From Larkinella terrae (GTDB lineage Bacteria > Bacteroidota > Bacteroidia > Cytophagales > Spirosomataceae): a stretch of 64,000 nucleotides of DNA. The stretch spans positions 103,142 through 167,141 of the forward strand of contig NZ_WJXZ01000007.1 of assembly GCF_009668025.1 (NCBI RefSeq). Direction: 5' to 3'. Shown piece by piece: positions 61,066-64,000 of this stretch. The notes below the pieces were generated by a model that saw nothing but the letters and a program-made list of their open reading frames with translations, was not told where the DNA came from and made no database searches. Each line of letters opens with the position of its first letter. Positions within the stretch are counted from its first letter, which is position 1. The position numbers and the translations under genes are program-made.

Positions 61066-62238
61066 TTATTCGACCAGGTGACCGACAAACTGCGCGCCGT
61101 TGTCAAGGATAATGCCCCCGCGCCGGAAACCCAAACCGCAACCTTCACCCGCGAAAAATACCCCAGCCTGGTACCGGTTTCCGGCGGCATCGGTCGCTAA
61201 ATCGACGTATTCCTGGTAAATTTTCGGGTAATCGCCGTATTCTCCTTCGGCTTCGGCCTGAACGTTGCCCCGCTCATCCAGGATGCGAACGTTAGCGCCT
61301 TCGCGACCGAACAAAACCTTCTCGACGTACGGCCGATCGGTCAGCGGTTTGCTGTCGGTCTGCAGCAGCAGCGGGTGATACGGATACAGTTCCCATAGGA
61401 CTTTCAGGATGTATTTTGACTGAAACAACAGCGAATAGGCGGGGTTCAGCACCATCACTTTCCGTTGGCGAACGGCTTCCGTCAGGATGTGAGCCAGGTC
61501 GGGTTCCTCGTAGCCAATGTATTCCCAGGGCAGCAATTTGAACCAGAAATCGAATTTGTCGAACTGCCCGTTCTGAGGATTTTGCTTGAAAAGTCCTTCC
61601 TCAACCGAAAACTCAACCTTGTCGATGTATTCGAAATCGACTGTAAAACCGGCTTCGCGGGCGGCTTCACCCAAAACCGCGACGTTGCTGTCGTCTTCCG
61701 GAAAACCGCGCATGGACGATAGCATTAGCGTCGGTTGCAGATCGGTATTTTGCTCCAGCACTTCGCGAAACTGCTCGACCAGCATTTCATACACGGTATT
61801 AAACTGTTGTTCTTCGTCGAGACCGTTGGCCCGCAAATGCGCGTTTTGAACCACGGCGGTCTCGGGAATGCAGGTGGCCGTATCGGCATTGAATTCGATC
61901 AGTTTGATCGGTTGACCGTCGATTCCACCGGCGAGGTCAAAACGCCCGTACAACTGAATGTGCCGGTCGTCGTTCCAGGAAAACCGGATCAATTCAACCA
62001 GATTTTGAGGAATGCCCAATTCGCTAAACCGGTTGTTGTCGATGACGTGCTGCCCGGCTTCGACCAGCATTTCAAACAGTTGACTGACGGCTCCGTAATA
62101 CGCGTCGGTTTCTTCCGGTTTAACCACCACCACTTCGTTGGTCAAATACGGTAGCGTGTCGGTGCCGAGCATCCAGCTCCAGCCGACATTTCGAAGTTGC
62201 TGATCCGGAGGAATGGGTAAAGAGAAAGTTCGTACCAT
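61066..62238 (-). CDS. Glutathionylspermidine-synthase-like ATP-grasp enzyme
   Basis: A 390-residue protein of the GSP_synth (preATP-grasp) family, as YgiC/YjfC: no amidase domain, just the synthetase part. N-terminal MVRTFSLPIPPDQQLRNVGWSWMLGTDTLPYLTNEVV, IRFSWNDDRHIQLYGRFDL, IKLIEFNADTATCIPET and C-terminal EGEYGDYPKIYQEYVDLAT are typical. Such enzymes join an amine to a carboxylate with ATP. No spermidine-pathway genes lie nearby. Single gene. Its stop abuts a tandem repeat. Confidence 0.85.
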   Translation of the reverse strand: MVRTFSLPIPPDQQLRNVGWSWMLGTDTLPYLTNEVVVVKPEETDAYYGAVSQLFEMLVEAGQHVIDNNRFSELGIPQNLVELIRFSWNDDRHIQLYGRFDLAGGIDGQPIKLIEFNADTATCIPETAVVQNAHLRANGLDEEQQFNTVYEMLVEQFREVLEQNTDLQPTLMLSSMRGFPEDDSNVAVLGEAAREAGFTVDFEYIDKVEFSVEEGLFKQNPQNGQFDKFDFWFKLLPWEYIGYEEPDLAHILTEAVRQRKVMVLNPAYSLLFQSKYILKVLWELYPYHPLLLQTDSKPLTDRPYVEKVLFGREGANVRILDERGNVQAEAEGEYGDYPKIYQEYVDLATDAAGNRYQAGVFFAGEGCGLGFRRGGIILDNGAQFVGHLVE

Positions 62239-62396
62239 GTGAAGGTGTGGTTTACAGTATTGGGTTTACTGTTTTCGTCAGGCCGACATTTTAGTTGCCT
62301 GCGCATTCTTAACTATCGAATAGTGATACAAAAAGTTGAGTAGCGAACAGGACGTACCAGCTACCGAACCGTCGGCATGGCAAAAACTGAAAACCG

Positions 62397-62885
62397 TCAA
62401 CCAGGTACCATAAGTCGTTGAAATAGTGAGGATTTGGTAACGATCAAATAAATGGTTAAACCGGCTAACAGCGCCGAAAGCACTTCGCGGATGGGCCACT
62501 CGGGTGAAAAGAAAATCCGGCTGCGCTGCACCACTGCCCGCACTTCGCCGTTGCTATTGCGCCAGAGCCAGCGGTTTCGCAAGACGCTCGATGAACGGAA
62601 CCGCAGTTCGTCGCTGCCGTCGAACGTCACGGAATACCGCCCCCACCAGTTGGTTCGGATGGTTGCCACCGTTGAACCGGAAAGGTCGGTAACGGTAATC
62701 GCTGGTAGTTGCGTCGGTCGCTGAATTTGATAGATGCCAAAGCGGGACTCAATAAGGGCGTAATCGGGCCGGGTGATGGTTAAAACGGCCTGCGGCATTC
62801 CCAATTCCGAATAAATCTCAAACCGTTCAGCCGCAGAAGGTTGAATCCAGTTCAAAACCGTTCGGTATTGGGGCACGGGTTGCAT
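62397..62885 (-). CDS. Hypothetical protein with C-terminal membrane segment
   Basis: A 162-residue protein. The ATG at 62885 is chosen; a TTG at 62936 would extend it by 17 residues. Alternating beta-strands (YIL-type: RFEIYSELGMPQAVLTI, YALIESRFGIYQI, STVATIRTNWWGRYSVTF) with a C-terminal hydrophobic helix (VLSALLAGLTIYLIV) suggest a tail-anchored protein. The beta-rich part faintly recalls Tubby/LURP-like domains, not enough for a call. Neighbours give no hint. Confidence 0.5.
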   Translation of the reverse strand: MQPVPQYRTVLNWIQPSAAERFEIYSELGMPQAVLTITRPDYALIESRFGIYQIQRPTQLPAITVTDLSGSTVATIRTNWWGRYSVTFDGSDELRFRSSSVLRNRWLWRNSNGEVRAVVQRSRIFFSPEWPIREVLSALLAGLTIYLIVTKSSLFQRLMVPG

Positions 62886-62993
62886 TTTGTGAAATAGAAT
62901 GACGTCAGTCGGAACGGCCCGCCCGGCAATGAACAACGAACACCCTTACCTGGACTGTCTATTGCTCATTGCCGCGCCCGTATTGGTACGTAA

Positions 62994-63452
62994 TCAGAAC
63001 CAGCCCGCACCAGGAATGCGGAAGGGCCACGGAATGGAAATCAGAATGGCCAGCAATCCCAACCCGTAAAACATAAAAACCGTGCGGTGTTTCTGAACCG
63101 GGCCGCTGATCCGTCGCGATTTTGACCGGCCAATGGTGATCAGAACAACGGCGATCAGCATGCCAACGATGTGCTCGACACTGTAAAACCGGTAAATGGC
63201 CGTCTTCATGATAGTACCAAAATCGATTCCGTCAAACAGGGGCACTTTGGGACTCAGGAAATAAAGAATCAGGCCGATGGTGAATTGCGTATGGGTTGCA
63301 ATTAGGGCAAAAAGGTATAATTTGTTGTTGCCGGGCGTGTATTCGTCGCGCCCCTGCCACTTGCGAAAAGCGGTTACAATGGCAGCAAGCAGGAGAATCA
63401 ATACAATCCAGCGAAGACCCGAGTGGGTGTGGACCAGTATATTGTAAAGCAT
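62994..63452 (-). CDS. Small multi-pass membrane protein
   Basis: A 152-residue protein from the ATG at 63452 (a TTG 27 nt further up is unlikely). Four predicted membrane helices, with His8 and His10 in the first (MLYNILVHTHSGLRWIVLILL), His53 in FALIATHTQFTIGLILYFL and a His near 92 (YSVEHIVGMLIAVVL). Proteins of this type are often labelled cytochrome b-like, but heme binding is not shown. No partner gene nearby. Divergent from the DUF4286 gene. Confidence 0.55.
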   Translation of the reverse strand: MLYNILVHTHSGLRWIVLILLLAAIVTAFRKWQGRDEYTPGNNKLYLFALIATHTQFTIGLILYFLSPKVPLFDGIDFGTIMKTAIYRFYSVEHIVGMLIAVVLITIGRSKSRRISGPVQKHRTVFMFYGLGLLAILISIPWPFRIPGAGWF

Positions 63453-63574
63453 AGAGTGAGTAGATTTGTCTGGTAGCAAAGAAACAACATTTGTGGCTAA
63501 GACGAGCGAGAATAGCTACAAGATTCCGGACAAAAATGGCGAATTTACTGTTACCCCTTTTTCTATTGACCGTA

Positions 63575-63605
63575 GACCATTGACGATGGACAATCGTCAA
63601 TGGTC
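63575..63605. repeat. 13-bp perfect palindrome upstream of the DUF4286 gene
   Basis: GACCATTGACGAT (63575-63587) and its inverse ATCGTCAATGGTC (63593-63605) around a 5-nt loop, 28 nt before the ATG. Same architecture, at shorter length, as the other palindromes of the window. Confidence 0.75.
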
Positions 63606-63633
63606 AATCGTCTGTCTTCAACTTCTTTTATTC

Positions 63634-63936
63634 ATGGTTCTTTACAATCTGACGATTAACATTGACAAAGCCACCGAGCGGGAATGGTTAAACTGGATGC
63701 GGTTTGAACTCGTGCCGCAATTCATGGAAACCGGTCTGCCGCTGGCGGTTAAAATTCTGCGGTTACTCACGGAAGTGGAAAATGGTGGAGAGACCTACAC
63801 GTTTCAGTTTTCGTTCAAAGGCCGGATCGATTATTTCCGGTTCAATAAACTCCACGCCGACGAACTGCTCGGCAAGCTCCAGCAGCAATATTCGAATCAA
63901 TACGTGCTATTCCAGAGTCTGCTGGAGGAGGTTTGA
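63634..63936 (+). CDS. DUF4286-family protein
   Basis: A 100-residue soluble protein. The ATG at 63634 matches the family start (MVLYNLTINIDKATEREWLNWMR). Further marks are TYTFQFSFKG, a FRFNKLHADELLGKLQQQY helix and a terminal VLFQSLLEEV. DUF4286 is a small ferredoxin-like-fold family of Bacteroidota with unknown role. An in-frame extension to 63466 would read through a palindromic repeat and is not convincing. Confidence 0.85.
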   Translation: MVLYNLTINIDKATEREWLNWMRFELVPQFMETGLPLAVKILRLLTEVENGGETYTFQFSFKGRIDYFRFNKLHADELLGKLQQQYSNQYVLFQSLLEEV

Positions 63937-64000
63937 GAGCGGGTTACAGTTTTCGCCGGGGCGACGTTTGTGGAGGCGAACGCAAAAAGGGGCCGCGGCA

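Overview
The window reads as a stretch of chromosome from a Bacteroidota bacterium, most likely of the order Cytophagales (Spirosoma/Larkinella-like). Reasons: a SusC/SusD pair with FecR and an ECF sigma factor, a second TonB-type outer-membrane receptor, many DUF1080 and Tat-exported Gfo/Idh/MocA proteins, a SerB-SerA fusion, and promoters of the Bacteroidota form (TTG-N16..23-TANNTTTG) with A-rich leaders in place of Shine-Dalgarno sites. The genus is an inference. No rRNA, tRNA, CRISPR array or transposase gene was found.

Layout. 1-6.8 kb: end of a heparinase-like gene, small envelope proteins, an esterase, an SDR oxidoreductase, a ZU5-type lipoprotein and a small periplasmic protein. 6.9-8.9 kb: an AT-rich two-gene ATPase + HNH module resembling Septu (PtuA/PtuB) anti-phage defence, directly behind nadE (9-11 kb). 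11-20.8 kb: a TonB-type receptor, pgk, a cytochrome c, a Rid-family protein, two DUF2157-type membrane proteins and a FAN1-like VRR-NUC nuclease. 20.8-30.4 kb: a MITE-like element, azurin, a small cytochrome c, then DUF1080 and Gfo/Idh proteins, including a 1,141-residue HEAT-DUF1080-DUF1080 protein. 30.4-33.1 kb: a disordered Pro-rich protein, two single-domain receivers (one degenerate) and an unknown protein. 33.4-43.3 kb: a large secreted protein, SusD, SusC, FecR and a divergent ECF sigma gene. 43.3-50.6 kb: a RelE-type toxin-antitoxin pair, ChaN, two more DUF1080 proteins and a propeller-cytochrome c protein. 50.8-55.9 kb: one apparent operon with a YheT-like hydrolase, a MntA/HepT toxin-antitoxin pair, SerB-SerA fusion, a DUF3592 protein and SerC. 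56-64 kb: an M13 peptidase, GNAT, DoxX, SDR, a glutathionylspermidine-synthase-like enzyme, small membrane proteins and DUF4286.

How it fits together. Five DUF1080 domains in four exported proteins, two Tat-exported Gfo/Idh oxidoreductases, a sugar-dehydrogenase-like propeller fused to cytochrome c, a free paralogue of that cytochrome domain and an azurin suggest envelope 3-keto-glycoside chemistry with redox carriers. The SusCD/FecR/sigma block could supply and sense the glycan. This is inference from family membership and proximity.

Non-coding structure. At least seven long inverted repeats of unrelated sequence (stems about 14-30 bp) lie within about 50 nt of stop codons, mostly without a T-tract. 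The heptamer AAAACCG/CGGTTTT looks strongly over-represented except in the ATPase-HNH island.
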